This document shows, in pieces, positions 36,912-46,290 of a DNA stretch of 64,000 bases (its first letter is position 1; every line of letters begins with the position of its first letter). A program made the position numbers and the translations under genes. The DNA comes from Rhizobium brockwellii. Lineage in GTDB: Bacteria > Pseudomonadota > Alphaproteobacteria > Rhizobiales > Rhizobiaceae. The notes beneath the pieces are model-generated. The model was not told the origin of the DNA and did no database searches. It was given only the letters and a program-made list of their open reading frames with translations. The stretch is from the NCBI RefSeq assembly GCF_000769405.2, contig NZ_CP053439.1, positions 2,170,001-2,234,000 of the forward strand, written 5' to 3'.

Positions 36912-39900
36912 ATGGCGAACAATAAATATAACGAGTCGATTGAGGACAAGGCGTTCAAGGCATTGGACGAGGCGCTCCAGATCGACTTCAGCAAGGATAA
37001 CGTACCGTCTCGCCGCGGCGACGCGCCCCAGGCCCCGGAGGCTAATGTGTCTGATCCAGTAAATGCGCGTAATCAGCAGGCCCAGGAAGAAGCGCAGCGC
37101 CGCAGCCGCCGCGGTGCCGCCGGCGAGCAAACCTCCAGGGGTCCGACCTTCGCGCCCGCCAACGATGCCAGCCGCAATACGCCCGCCTCGATCCTGAAAT
37201 CCTTTGACGGCGCCTCCAGCCGCTCCGCGGTACGCACCGCCACCCTGTTTTCCGTGCTTTGGGTCATGGCCGGCCTCGGTCTGATGTCGCTGCTTTATTC
37301 TCCACTGATCTGGCAGATCCGTTCGCTCGCCGATCTCGTCGCCCTGCCCGGCGTCATCGCCGGCCTCGTCGGAATCATCATTCCCGTGATGATGTTCTAT
37401 GCCTTCGCCATTATGATCTCCCGCGCCCAGGACATGCGCAACGCCGCCCGCTCCATGGCAGAGGTGGCATTGCGCCTGGCAGAACCGGAAACCATCGCCT
37501 CCGAGCGCATCATGACGGTTGGCCAGGCCGTGCGCCGTGAGGTCTCGGCCATGAATGAGGGCATCGAGCGCACCATCGCTCGTGCCTCCGAGCTGGAAAC
37601 GCTCGTCCATTCCGAAGTCAATGCCCTTGAACGTTCCTATGCCGACAACGAGTTGCGCGTGCGCGGCCTCGTCCACGAACTCGGCTCAGAGCGCGAGGCG
37701 ATCGTCAACCACGCCGACCGTATCCGCACCTCGATCGGCAGCGTGCACGACCAGTTGAAGGAAGAGCTGTCGCTTGCGACCGAAGAGATCGCGGTGCGGC
37801 TTGCCACATCGGGCGAAGCCTTCGCCTCGCTGATCGATACACGCGCCGCGACGATCCTGGAAAAGTCAGACAGCGCCCTGCAGTCGATGGGCAGCCTGCT
37901 CGCAGCCAAGACCGATACCCTGTTGCAGACACTGAACGCATCGGGTTTTGCGCTGGCCACCGAATTCGACAATCGCCTCGAAGCCCTGTCCGTCAATCTC
38001 AACGACCATGGCGAAAGGCTGCTCAGCCAATTCGAGACGCGCGCCTCGACCATGGACAGCAGCACGGAAAAGCTGAATGCGGCGCTGAACGAGCGTACGC
38101 ACCAGCTCAACGAGATATTGATCGCCCGCACCCGCGAGATCAACGAGAGCCTGACGTCAGGCGAACGCACGATCGGCGGCACACTCGACGACGTGCTGTC
38201 GAAGTTGAACAGCGCGCTCGACGAAAAGGGTGCAAGCTTCCGCCAGAGCCTGCAGACCACGGCCGACGACGCCGTCATGGATCTCGATGTGCGCTCCGGC
38301 TTCTTCGAGGAGCGGCTGCAGACGACCGTCGCCCACCTGTCGACCGCCTTCGACGAACGTGTCGCCGAATTCACCAGCGCCTTCGATAAACGCACAGGCT
38401 CGCTCGACACCAAGCTGATGGAGAGCCTCGCCCGTATCAACGAGACGCTGACCGGTGGCTCGGATTCGATCGACGGCATCCTGAATTCCGGCATCGACCG
38501 CCTTGGTTCGTCGATATCAGACCAGTCGCTGGCGCTCGCCACCACGCTCGCCACCGGCCACGAAGTGCTGGAAAGCACGCTCGGCAGCCGCGCGGAAGAA
38601 ATCACCACGGCACTCACCAGCCGCACCGGCGAACTGACCTCGGCGCTGCAGAGCGCTACGTCTGACATCGCGCTGACGCTTGCATCGGGCACCTCCGAGC
38701 TGCAGAACAACCTTCAGACACGCTCGGCCGAGTTCCGCGACACGCTGCGCACCACCACCACCGATTTGACGACTGCCGTTGCCGCCGGCACCGAACAGGT
38801 GACCGCTGCCTTCGGCGGTCGCGCCGAGGAGCTAAGCGGCGTGCTTGCCGCGCGTGCGGCCGAAATCAGCGAAGCGCTCGGCACGGCCCACGGCCGTATC
38901 GACAGCGTCATGGCAGAGCGCGGCGGCGCACTGGTCGAGGCGCTGACCACCCATCACGGCCGCTTCGAGGAAGCGCTGACGACCCGCTCCGACGCCATCA
39001 TCAATGCCGTCTCCGGCACCCATGACCGTCTTGCCGAGACGCTCGACGAAAAAGCGATGGCGCTTGCCATCTCTCTGAACGAGAGCCAGGCCCGCATCGA
39101 GGACACGCTCGAGACCCGCTCCGCAGCGCTGCTGCATGCGGTATCAAGCACGCATGACCGCCTCTCCGAGACGCTCGACGAAAAGGCGATGGCGCTCGCC
39201 ATTTCCCTCAGCGAAAACCAGGCCCGCATCGAGGATACGCTAGAGACCCGTTCCGAGGCCTTCCTCAAGGCCGTGTCTGGCACTCATGATCGCCTGTCAG
39301 AAACGCTGGACAGCAAGGCGGCCGCCCTTACGACCTCGCTCGACGAGCGCCATGCCCGCATCGAGGATGCGCTTGGAACGCGCGCCGAGGCTCTGCTGAA
39401 CACCGTATCCGGCACGCGCGACCGTCTTGCCGAGACGCTCGACGAAAAGACCGTGGCGCTCGCCGTTTCCTTGAACGAGAGCCAGGCCCGCATCGAGGAT
39501 ACGCTGGAAACCCGTTCCGCGGCTCTGCTGAACGCCGTCTCCGGCACCCATGACCGTCTGTCCGAGACCCTCGACGAGAAAGCGATGACGCTCGCCATCT
39601 CGCTCAATGAGAGCCAGTCACGGATCGAAGACACGCTGGAAGCCCGCTCGGAATCCTTCCTCAAGGCCGTGTCCGGCACGCACGACCGTCTCTCGGAAAC
39701 GCTCGACGAAAAGGCGACGGCGATCGCCGCCTCCCTGAACGAGGGCCAGAGCCGCCTGCAGGACACGCTGGAGAGCCGCTCGGAATCCTTCCTCAATGCG
39801 GTCTCCGCCACCCACGACCGCCTGTCCGAGACACTCGACGATCGGGCGATGGCGCTTGCCATCTCGCTGAACGAGAGCCAGAGCCGTCTTGAGGAGACGC

Positions 39901-42900
39901 TGACAACAGGCGCCGAGGCGATCACCAATGCGGTTTCCGGCACGCATGTCGGCCTGAACGGTGTGCTCGACCAGAAGGCCGCCGCCCTCGCCACCTCGCT
40001 GAACGAAGGCCAGGCTCGCCTCGAGGAAGCCTTGGGGCACCGCACCGCCGCGATCATCGGCGCCGTAATGGCAACCCACGACCGGCTCACCGATACGCTC
40101 GATGAAAAGACCATGGCGCTCGCCATTTCGCTCGATGATAACCAGAGCCGCTTCGACAGTGTGCTCGAAGCTCGCAGCAACGCCATCATGGAGGCCGTCT
40201 CCGGTGCCGAAGCCCGAGTCGCCGGCGCCTTCTCCGACAAGACCGATGCAATCCGCACCGCCTATACTGATAATCAGCAGCGGCTCGAAAATGCGCTTTC
40301 CGAACATAGCGCCGCCCTCTCAGGCGTTCTCGATACCGGCGGCGCCCGCTTCGAGGATCTCGTCGGCGGCTTGACCGGCCGCATCGAAGGCCGTCTGACG
40401 GATGCACATACACGGCTCGGAGGCCTCGCCGACGAGGCCGCAGCGCGCATCGAGGGTGGGCTTGCCTCTGCCCATGAACGCATGCGCACGACCCTCGAAG
40501 ACCGCGCCAACGCTATCGACCTGTCGCTGAACCAGGCCCATGCGCTGATCAGCGATACGCTGGCCGAACAGGCGACCAGCATCGGCACCTCGGTGGCGAC
40601 GAGCGTCGGCATGCTAGAATTGTCGCTTGAGCACCGTGAAGCCGCGATCCGCCAGGCGATCGATGCCGGCGCCCAGACATTGGAAGATCGCATGCATGCC
40701 GGCGCCGGCCAGATCGCCGACCGCTTCCAGGAGGCGGCAAATGCGATTTCGAGTTCCACTCAGAACTTCTCCGCTAATCTCGATCGGTCGGTCGAAAGCC
40801 TGACGGGCCGTTTTGAAGAAACTGGATCGCGCGTTGAATCTGGTCTCTCAGCGATCGAGACCCGTATCCGCGACGGCGTCGGCGGCGTTGCCGAAAAGGT
40901 CGAAGCAGCAAGCGGCCAGCTGTCCGGCGTGCTTGCCGACGGCGTCTCCCGTATCGGCGCGCTCAGCGACGATGCTACTCAGCGCATCTCGGCGACGCTC
41001 GAAGGCAGCGCCGCAAACCTCACTCAGGCGATCGACAGCCGCACCGCCAATCTGGCCGAGACGCTGGACAGCCGTACCATCAGCCTGACGGGGGCCATCG
41101 AGGGCCGCACCGCGAGCCTCGGCGAAACCCTCGACCGCGGCAATGAACGCATCGAGGAACGCCTCTCCACAATGGACCGTGCGTTGACCGTCGGCCTCGA
41201 GGCCGTCAACCGCACCATCGAAGGCAAGGCCGCCGGTCTCGCCTCGACGCTGCGCAACGCGGTTGCCGACGCGGCCCAGGGAATGGAAGGCGAAGCGACG
41301 AGAACCACCGAACTGCTTGGCAAGACCGGCCAGCAATTCGCCGAGGATCTCAATGCTAAAAGCGACGAATTCACCCGCACCATGGATGAGCGCTCGTCAC
41401 AGATCGTCACCCGCGTCGCCGAAGCCCAGAACCGGCTGGCAAGCCAGGCCGCTGCCGTTGCCCAGACCTTCTCGGAAGCCGGCAATGCCATCGTCAACAA
41501 GGTCGCCGAGGCCGAGACCATCGTCGGCACGCAGGTCAATGCCATCTCCAAGGTGCTGTCGGATGCCGGCCAGTCTCTGGAGACACGCGGCAATGCCATC
41601 CGCTCGACCCTGTCGGGCGCCGGCACCGAGATTTCCGCCACCATGGCAGATGTCGACCGGGCGCTCGAAGCCCGCAGCAGCGCCATTCGCACCACCCTCG
41701 AAGAGCGTGCCCGCGAGATCGATACGACGTTCTCCGAGATCGACCGGGCGCTGGAAGCACGCGGCAACTCGATCCGCTCGACGCTCGAAGAGCGCACCCG
41801 CGACCTCAATTCGATGCTATCAGGCCGTTCGGTCGAATTGACCCGCATCCTCGACGAAACGGCCCGCCCGATCATCGACCGGTACACCGATGCCGGCGAG
41901 CAGGCCGCCGCCCGCATCACCGCCGCGGCCAACCTCAGCGCCGACCGTCTGCGCGCCGAAAACGAAGCGCTCGCCAGCGCCGTTGCCGCCCGCACCGAGA
42001 ATGTCGCCAATGCCGTCAGCGCCATCGAGAATAGCCTGGTCGGCAACGTCAACGGCCTCGTCGAGCGCATGTCGGAAAGCAGTGCGGCGATGGCGATGAT
42101 GATGAACCGCGCCGCCGAGCAGTTGACCAGCGTCGACGGTCGTCTCGGCGATACCACCACGCGCTTTGCCGACTCCGCCACCAGGGCCGCTGAAATGGTC
42201 TCCGCCTCGACCAGGCTTCTCGAAGGCAAGGTTGACCGCCTCTCCGACATCTCGGGCCAGACGCTGTCACAGGTCGGCGGCATCATCGGCCGCTTCGACG
42301 AACACTCCAAGGTCCTGACCCAGGCCTCGCAGCTTCTCGGCGCCGCCCAATCCAACCTCGCCTCGACGCTCGAAGAGCGCGAGAGCGCGCTGCAGACACT
42401 CTCTGTCGGCCTCGTCCAGCGCTCCGCCGAGATCGAAAAGACCATGCAAGGCCTCGGCAGCATGATCGAGACCGTGTTCGAGCGGGCAGAGCAGCGCTCC
42501 AGCCAGGTTACCGGCAATTTGCGCCAGGGCGTGCAGTCCTCCTTCGCCGATATCGGCCGCATTCTCACCGAAACCGAGAAGCGTGCCCAGGAAGCGGCAG
42601 AGACGATGCGCGAGGCGATCACCCGCGCCGGCGACGAAGCCAATACGACGATCGACGGCACCTTTGCCAATGTCGAGCGCCGTTCCGGCGATCTCTCCAA
42701 TCGCATTCGCGGCGGTCTCACCGCCTCGCTGTCGGAAGTCGAGCGCATGCTCGGCGAAGCTGGCCGCGCGTCCGATGGCGCCGCCCAGAACATGCGGGAA
42801 GCGCTGCGCGAGGCGATCGATGATGCCGTCGGCCGCTTCTCCGGCGCCACCGAGGATATCCGCCGCTCTGCGGCCGATATCCGTAACGAGCTTGACGCCA

Positions 42901-43775
42901 CCCGCGCCGAGCTGAAGCGCGGCGCTTTCGATCTTCCCGAGGAAGCCAAGGAAAGCGCCTCGGCCATGCGCCGGGCCGTCGCCGAGCAGATCAAGGCGCT
43001 GCAGGATATCTCCCAACTCGTCGGCCGCTCCAGCCAGCAGCTCGAGATCTCCGAGCCTGTCGCCCGCACACTCGCTCAGGTGCAGCCTGCCCCGCGTCCC
43101 GCCCAGCCGGTCACAGCCCAGCCGCCGCAGCCGGCAGCACCGCCGCCGATCGAAGCGACAGGTCTGCGCGGAACGATCGCACCGTCTGCGCCGGCTGCCG
43201 CTCCCCAGCGCGCCGCCCCGCAGCCTGCACCCGCTCGCCAGGAAACAGGCCGCCCGGAAACAGGTCGCCAAGAGCCGGCACGTCCGGAAAGCGGCGGCTG
43301 GATCAGCGATCTCCTGCGTGGCGCATCGCGTGAGGAGGCGGCCGACGAGGCCGCGGCCGCCCGTGTTCCCGCCCGCCCGGCGGAAACTGCCGCACCGGCC
43401 GCGCGCAGCAACGATAGCCGCAATCCGCGCCACGTTGTCGAATCGCTGAACTCGCTCTCGGTCGATATCGCCCGCGCCATCGATCACGACGCCTCGGTCG
43501 ATCTCTGGCGCCGTTACCAGCGCGGCGAGCGCGACGTCTTCACCCGCCGCCTCTACACGCTGAAGGGCCAGCAGACCTTCGACGAGATCAAGCGCAAATA
43601 TGACCGCGAACCGGAGTTCCGCACCGCCGTCGACCGCTACATCGGTGATTTCGAAAAGCTGCTCGCCGACGTCGCCCGCACCGACCCGAACCGGACGGTG
43701 ACGCAGTCCTACCTCACCTCGGATACGGGCAAGGTCTACACGATGCTCGCTCATGCCGCAGGCAGGCTCGGCTGA
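36912..43775 (+). CDS. rgsE: Giant hendecad-repeat polar growth protein (GPR/RgsE-like)
   Basis: 2287 residues from the ATG at 36912. An N-terminal cytoplasmic stretch (1-110) precedes two transmembrane helices (about 111-134 and 145-169), then about 1900 residues of nearly continuous 11-residue helical periodicity, a Pro-rich linker (about 2055-2165) and a conserved C-terminal domain of about 120 residues (RNPRHVVESLNSLSVDIARAID...). Residues 701-1096 are nine near-identical 44-residue units. Size, layout and apolipoprotein-like repeats match Agrobacterium Growth Pole Ring protein and Sinorhizobium RgsE, needed for unipolar growth. Orthology is inferred from memory of those proteins. A CtrA box lies upstream. 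Confidence 0.85.
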   Translation: MANNKYNESIEDKAFKALDEALQIDFSKDNVPSRRGDAPQAPEANVSDPVNARNQQAQEEAQRRSRRGAAGEQTSRGPTFAPANDASRNTPASILKSFDGASSRSAVRTATLFSVLWVMAGLGLMSLLYSPLIWQIRSLADLVALPGVIAGLVGIIIPVMMFYAFAIMISRAQDMRNAARSMAEVALRLAEPETIASERIMTVGQAVRREVSAMNEGIERTIARASELETLVHSEVNALERSYADNELRVRGLVHELGSEREAIVNHADRIRTSIGSVHDQLKEELSLATEEIAVRLATSGEAFASLIDTRAATILEKSDSALQSMGSLLAAKTDTLLQTLNASGFALATEFDNRLEALSVNLNDHGERLLSQFETRASTMDSSTEKLNAALNERTHQLNEILIARTREINESLTSGERTIGGTLDDVLSKLNSALDEKGASFRQSLQTTADDAVMDLDVRSGFFEERLQTTVAHLSTAFDERVAEFTSAFDKRTGSLDTKLMESLARINETLTGGSDSIDGILNSGIDRLGSSISDQSLALATTLATGHEVLESTLGSRAEEITTALTSRTGELTSALQSATSDIALTLASGTSELQNNLQTRSAEFRDTLRTTTTDLTTAVAAGTEQVTAAFGGRAEELSGVLAARAAEISEALGTAHGRIDSVMAERGGALVEALTTHHGRFEEALTTRSDAIINAVSGTHDRLAETLDEKAMALAISLNESQARIEDTLETRSAALLHAVSSTHDRLSETLDEKAMALAISLSENQARIEDTLETRSEAFLKAVSGTHDRLSETLDSKAAALTTSLDERHARIEDALGTRAEALLNTVSGTRDRLAETLDEKTVALAVSLNESQARIEDTLETRSAALLNAVSGTHDRLSETLDEKAMTLAISLNESQSRIEDTLEARSESFLKAVSGTHDRLSETLDEKATAIAASLNEGQSRLQDTLESRSESFLNAVSATHDRLSETLDDRAMALAISLNESQSRLEETLTTGAEAITNAVSGTHVGLNGVLDQKAAALATSLNEGQARLEEALGHRTAAIIGAVMATHDRLTDTLDEKTMALAISLDDNQSRFDSVLEARSNAIMEAVSGAEARVAGAFSDKTDAIRTAYTDNQQRLENALSEHSAALSGVLDTGGARFEDLVGGLTGRIEGRLTDAHTRLGGLADEAAARIEGGLASAHERMRTTLEDRANAIDLSLNQAHALISDTLAEQATSIGTSVATSVGMLELSLEHREAAIRQAIDAGAQTLEDRMHAGAGQIADRFQEAANAISSSTQNFSANLDRSVESLTGRFEETGSRVESGLSAIETRIRDGVGGVAEKVEAASGQLSGVLADGVSRIGALSDDATQRISATLEGSAANLTQAIDSRTANLAETLDSRTISLTGAIEGRTASLGETLDRGNERIEERLSTMDRALTVGLEAVNRTIEGKAAGLASTLRNAVADAAQGMEGEATRTTELLGKTGQQFAEDLNAKSDEFTRTMDERSSQIVTRVAEAQNRLASQAAAVAQTFSEAGNAIVNKVAEAETIVGTQVNAISKVLSDAGQSLETRGNAIRSTLSGAGTEISATMADVDRALEARSSAIRTTLEERAREIDTTFSEIDRALEARGNSIRSTLEERTRDLNSMLSGRSVELTRILDETARPIIDRYTDAGEQAAARITAAANLSADRLRAENEALASAVAARTENVANAVSAIENSLVGNVNGLVERMSESSAAMAMMMNRAAEQLTSVDGRLGDTTTRFADSATRAAEMVSASTRLLEGKVDRLSDISGQTLSQVGGIIGRFDEHSKVLTQASQLLGAAQSNLASTLEERESALQTLSVGLVQRSAEIEKTMQGLGSMIETVFERAEQRSSQVTGNLRQGVQSSFADIGRILTETEKRAQEAAETMREAITRAGDEANTTIDGTFANVERRSGDLSNRIRGGLTASLSEVERMLGEAGRASDGAAQNMREALREAIDDAVGRFSGATEDIRRSAADIRNELDATRAELKRGAFDLPEEAKESASAMRRAVAEQIKALQDISQLVGRSSQQLEISEPVARTLAQVQPAPRPAQPVTAQPPQPAAPPPIEATGLRGTIAPSAPAAAPQRAAPQPAPARQETGRPETGRQEPARPESGGWISDLLRGASREEAADEAAAARVPARPAETAAPAARSNDSRNPRHVVESLNSLSVDIARAIDHDASVDLWRRYQRGERDVFTRRLYTLKGQQTFDEIKRKYDREPEFRTAVDRYIGDFEKLLADVARTDPNRTVTQSYLTSDTGKVYTMLAHAAGRLG
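39012..40199 (+). repeat. Nine tandem 132-bp units inside rgsE
   Basis: Each unit encodes 44 residues of the pattern SGTHDRLSETLDEK-AMALAISLNESQ-ARIEDTLETRS-AALLNAV, i.e. four 11-residue turns. Units stay exactly in register from 39012 to 40199; a tenth degenerate unit starts at 40200. Confidence 0.92.
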
Positions 43776-43805
43776 ACTCGCTGATCTGAACTGGAATTAT
43801 CCGGG

Positions 43806-43834
43806 AAGCCGCTTGAACATGTATCAGGCGGCTT
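43806..43834 (+). terminator. Hairpin after rgsE
   Basis: An 11-bp stem (43806-43816 with 43824-43834, one G-T pair) with a 7-nt loop, 30 bp after the stop; the T-run is short. Confidence 0.5.
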
Positions 43835-43864
43835 TCGCCATCCAGCCACGGAAACCTCCCCGAC

Positions 43865-44425
43865 ATGACCAAGGCCCTTGTGATCATCGACGTCCAGAAT
43901 GCCATCCTCTTCGGCAAAGCCTCGCCGGAGCGGCAACCTCAAGTCGACGCCGCACTCGACCAGACCATCGCACGGCTGGCCGCGCTGCAGGAAAAAGCTC
44001 GGCAGGCAGGCGCGCCGATCGTACTCGTTCAGCATGACGGCGACAGCGGCCATCGATTGGCTGTCGGCACGCCGGGTTGGGCGCTGCGCGACGAGATCGC
44101 GCCGAGGCAGGCCGAGGTCGTTGTGCGCAAGAAAAGCGCCGACTCCTTCTTCGAGACCGATCTTGCAGAACGCCTGGGCGAACGATCGGTCACTCACCTC
44201 GTCGTCGGTGGATGCATGTCCCAATTCTGCGTCGACACGACAGTCAGGCGAGCCGTGTCGCTCGGATATGATGTGACGTTGATTGCCGATGGTCACACGA
44301 CCGGCGACACGGCGACCTTCACCTTCTCCGAGATCATTGCCCATCACAATGAAACATTGGATGGTTTCGATGCGGGCAAGGCGACGGTAGAAATCCGCCC
44401 CGGCGCCGAGATCGCCTTCTCATAA
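43865..44425 (+). CDS. Isochorismatase-family cysteine hydrolase
   Basis: 186 residues of the isochorismatase/nicotinamidase fold. The catalytic triad is visible: Asp in ALVIIDVQN (about residue 9), Lys in VVRKKSADSF, and Cys in HLVVGGCMSQFCVDTTVRRA, with a cis-peptide VGGC. Substrate class (nicotinamide, N-carbamoyl compounds or others) cannot be assigned. The start at 43865 is the usual MTKALVIIDVQ form. Lies 89 bp after rgsE; probably its own unit. Confidence 0.88.
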   Translation: MTKALVIIDVQNAILFGKASPERQPQVDAALDQTIARLAALQEKARQAGAPIVLVQHDGDSGHRLAVGTPGWALRDEIAPRQAEVVVRKKSADSFFETDLAERLGERSVTHLVVGGCMSQFCVDTTVRRAVSLGYDVTLIADGHTTGDTATFTFSEIIAHHNETLDGFDAGKATVEIRPGAEIAFS

Positions 44426-44642
44426 AGTTTTTCAGGCAGCACGAAAACCGGGACCATCAAGCGGCTCCGGTTAGACTGTGACATTTGCGACATACCGGGG
44501 GCGGTCCCTCGAATAGAGGATGTTCTCGAAGCGGATCACACCCTTTGCGCGGCCGAGGCGCATCACTGGAGTATTACCGTTCTTGCCCCGCCAATGTAAC
44601 TGAAGTAGGTGCGGAGGAGAGGCAATTGATGCCGCGATCTTT

Positions 44643-46004
44643 CTATTGAGCATTGCCGCCATCAGTCCGGGCCAGATCATCTGACGCCCAAGCCTGAATT
44701 GCCTGATTGAACACACGCTCACCGTCCTCGCCCTTTTCAAGCGTCAGCAGCGCTCGTGTGCCGTTCTGATAAAAGATCGGCAAATCAATCCATCGGCGTT
44801 TACCAAGCAATTCGATGTTTTTGGCGCGAGCATCAGGCAAACCATTGAGCGCCAGCATATAGAGAGTGTCAGTGACCTTGCCGGCCACGGCTATCAACAT
44901 GTCACCGCGAGCGCCTTCCGTGGTCTTCATCGACATGCTCGTCCAACTATTAATTCCACCTCCTTCAAATCCTGCCGCGATCTGAAACGATAGTTCGAAG
45001 AGATGGCTCGCAGCGATCGATAGATCCGTGTTTCTTTCCAGCGTCAGTACAGCCGTCAGGTTACGCTGCGGAATTTCCATGTGGCCCCGCACGACTGGAT
45101 CGGAGTGGCCCTTGCCGTCAGTCCGCATATCGATTGACCAAGTCACCGAGCCAGCCAGTGCCGTCGGCTCCGGCATTCCAACTCTCTCCTCATAGAGAAC
45201 CATTTGAGCTTTGGTAGCCGGCAAATTGGTGGCGGAGGATGGGCTGAGATAGACAGGTTCCTCGGGCAAGCTGGAATATTCGAACGGTGTCTGCTGGCCA
45301 TCGGTTTTATTTCGGACATAGGCAGAGACGCGTCTGAAAAGAAAATTCACCTCGAGCCCGGGCATCTCCAGGAACTTCAGCAGGCCCTCGGTATAGGGGC
45401 TGTGATCGGAATCGACGCCATTTGCAGTGGCGCCCGCCTCCGCCGAATAGCTGACGAGCAAATTCGGCGTTGGTTCGATCCCCGCAAGCCCTCGTCCGAT
45501 GGAACGGCTGGCTCCGTTTGGCTTCATTTTCAGCACAAAGGGATTCTTGCGGTATACGTCGAGAAGGACGATGCGAAGACCTTTGACGCTGCGAACAGCA
45601 TCCAGAACGTTGTCCAACGTCACGGTTTCAGGGGTCGCCTGCGCATCTGTGCTTAAAGTGGCATCCGTCGGAATGAGATAGTTGGAGCCGTTAGGCTCTA
45701 TTCCGTGTCCGGCGTAGAATACCACGGCGATATCTGCCCCGGCCGCAACATCGGAAAACGTCGACAGAGCGGAATCGAATTCAACCTTTGTCGCATCATG
45801 AACGACCGTCACCTCGAAACCCATTCGCCGAAGCGCTGCGCCGATAGCAGTCGCGTCATTTCCGGGGTTCCGAATCTTTTCGACCTGGCTATAGGCCGAG
45901 TTGCCAATCACCAGCGCAACGCGTGCAGATGACGCAAGGCTGGAAAGAGCAGAGAAGATGAGCACACATAGGCCAACGACCAAAACCATTGCCGAGCGCA
46001 TCAT
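44643..46004 (-). CDS. Caspase-like (peptidase C14) protein lacking the catalytic cysteine
   Basis: 453 residues: signal peptide (about 1-26), a caspase-like p20 domain (about 27-250) and a C-terminal beta-rich region of unknown kind (about 275-450). The p20 domain keeps RVALVIGNSAY, the catalytic His H100 in VVFYAGHG and the LLD strand, but where active homologues have LDACR it reads LDVYR, with Tyr at 151 (codon TAC at 45554-45552). The mature protein contains no cysteine at all, so it cannot be a cysteine protease. The frame is otherwise intact, suggesting a binding or scaffold role in the periplasm. Single gene; no gasdermin or toxin partner nearby. Confidence 0.85.
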   Translation of the reverse strand: MMRSAMVLVVGLCVLIFSALSSLASSARVALVIGNSAYSQVEKIRNPGNDATAIGAALRRMGFEVTVVHDATKVEFDSALSTFSDVAAGADIAVVFYAGHGIEPNGSNYLIPTDATLSTDAQATPETVTLDNVLDAVRSVKGLRIVLLDVYRKNPFVLKMKPNGASRSIGRGLAGIEPTPNLLVSYSAEAGATANGVDSDHSPYTEGLLKFLEMPGLEVNFLFRRVSAYVRNKTDGQQTPFEYSSLPEEPVYLSPSSATNLPATKAQMVLYEERVGMPEPTALAGSVTWSIDMRTDGKGHSDPVVRGHMEIPQRNLTAVLTLERNTDLSIAASHLFELSFQIAAGFEGGGINSWTSMSMKTTEGARGDMLIAVAGKVTDTLYMLALNGLPDARAKNIELLGKRRWIDLPIFYQNGTRALLTLEKGEDGERVFNQAIQAWASDDLARTDGGNAQ

Positions 46005-46290
46005 AGAAATCCCACCTCACGCAGCGTAATGCTGTCTTCCAGCGCCTTAGATCGAAATGAGCGTTGCCGCAAGGATTGTGCGAGATCCGACGCTTCATTC
46101 CTCGCTGCAGGCCGAAAGCCGCTCGACGTCGGCAAGGCCAAAGCCTGACATGGTGAGACAAAAGGAATCAGCTGTGGATGACCCTTTTTTATTGCCCGCT
46201 CTCCTTCATTCCGTCACAAACTTTTCTGATCCGCTCACATTAAAGCGAATGGCTCACTCCACCATCCAAACGATAGAGACAGCAACATTG

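Noticed and set aside
39012..40199. CRISPR-like array
   Set aside because: The 132-bp repeats are contiguous, without spacers, and code in frame for a 44-residue protein unit.
41024..43754. Minus-strand frames of 681 and 495 codons
   Set aside because: Antisense to the repetitive rgsE gene; the repeats themselves generate long open antisense frames.
44471..44740. 89-codon minus-strand frame
   Set aside because: Overlaps the 3' end of the caspase-like gene in another frame, with no SD or recognisable feature.
44643..46004. Caspase-gasdermin or CRISPR-associated caspase defence system
   Set aside because: The protein is secreted, lacks its catalytic Cys and has no pore-forming or effector partner nearby.
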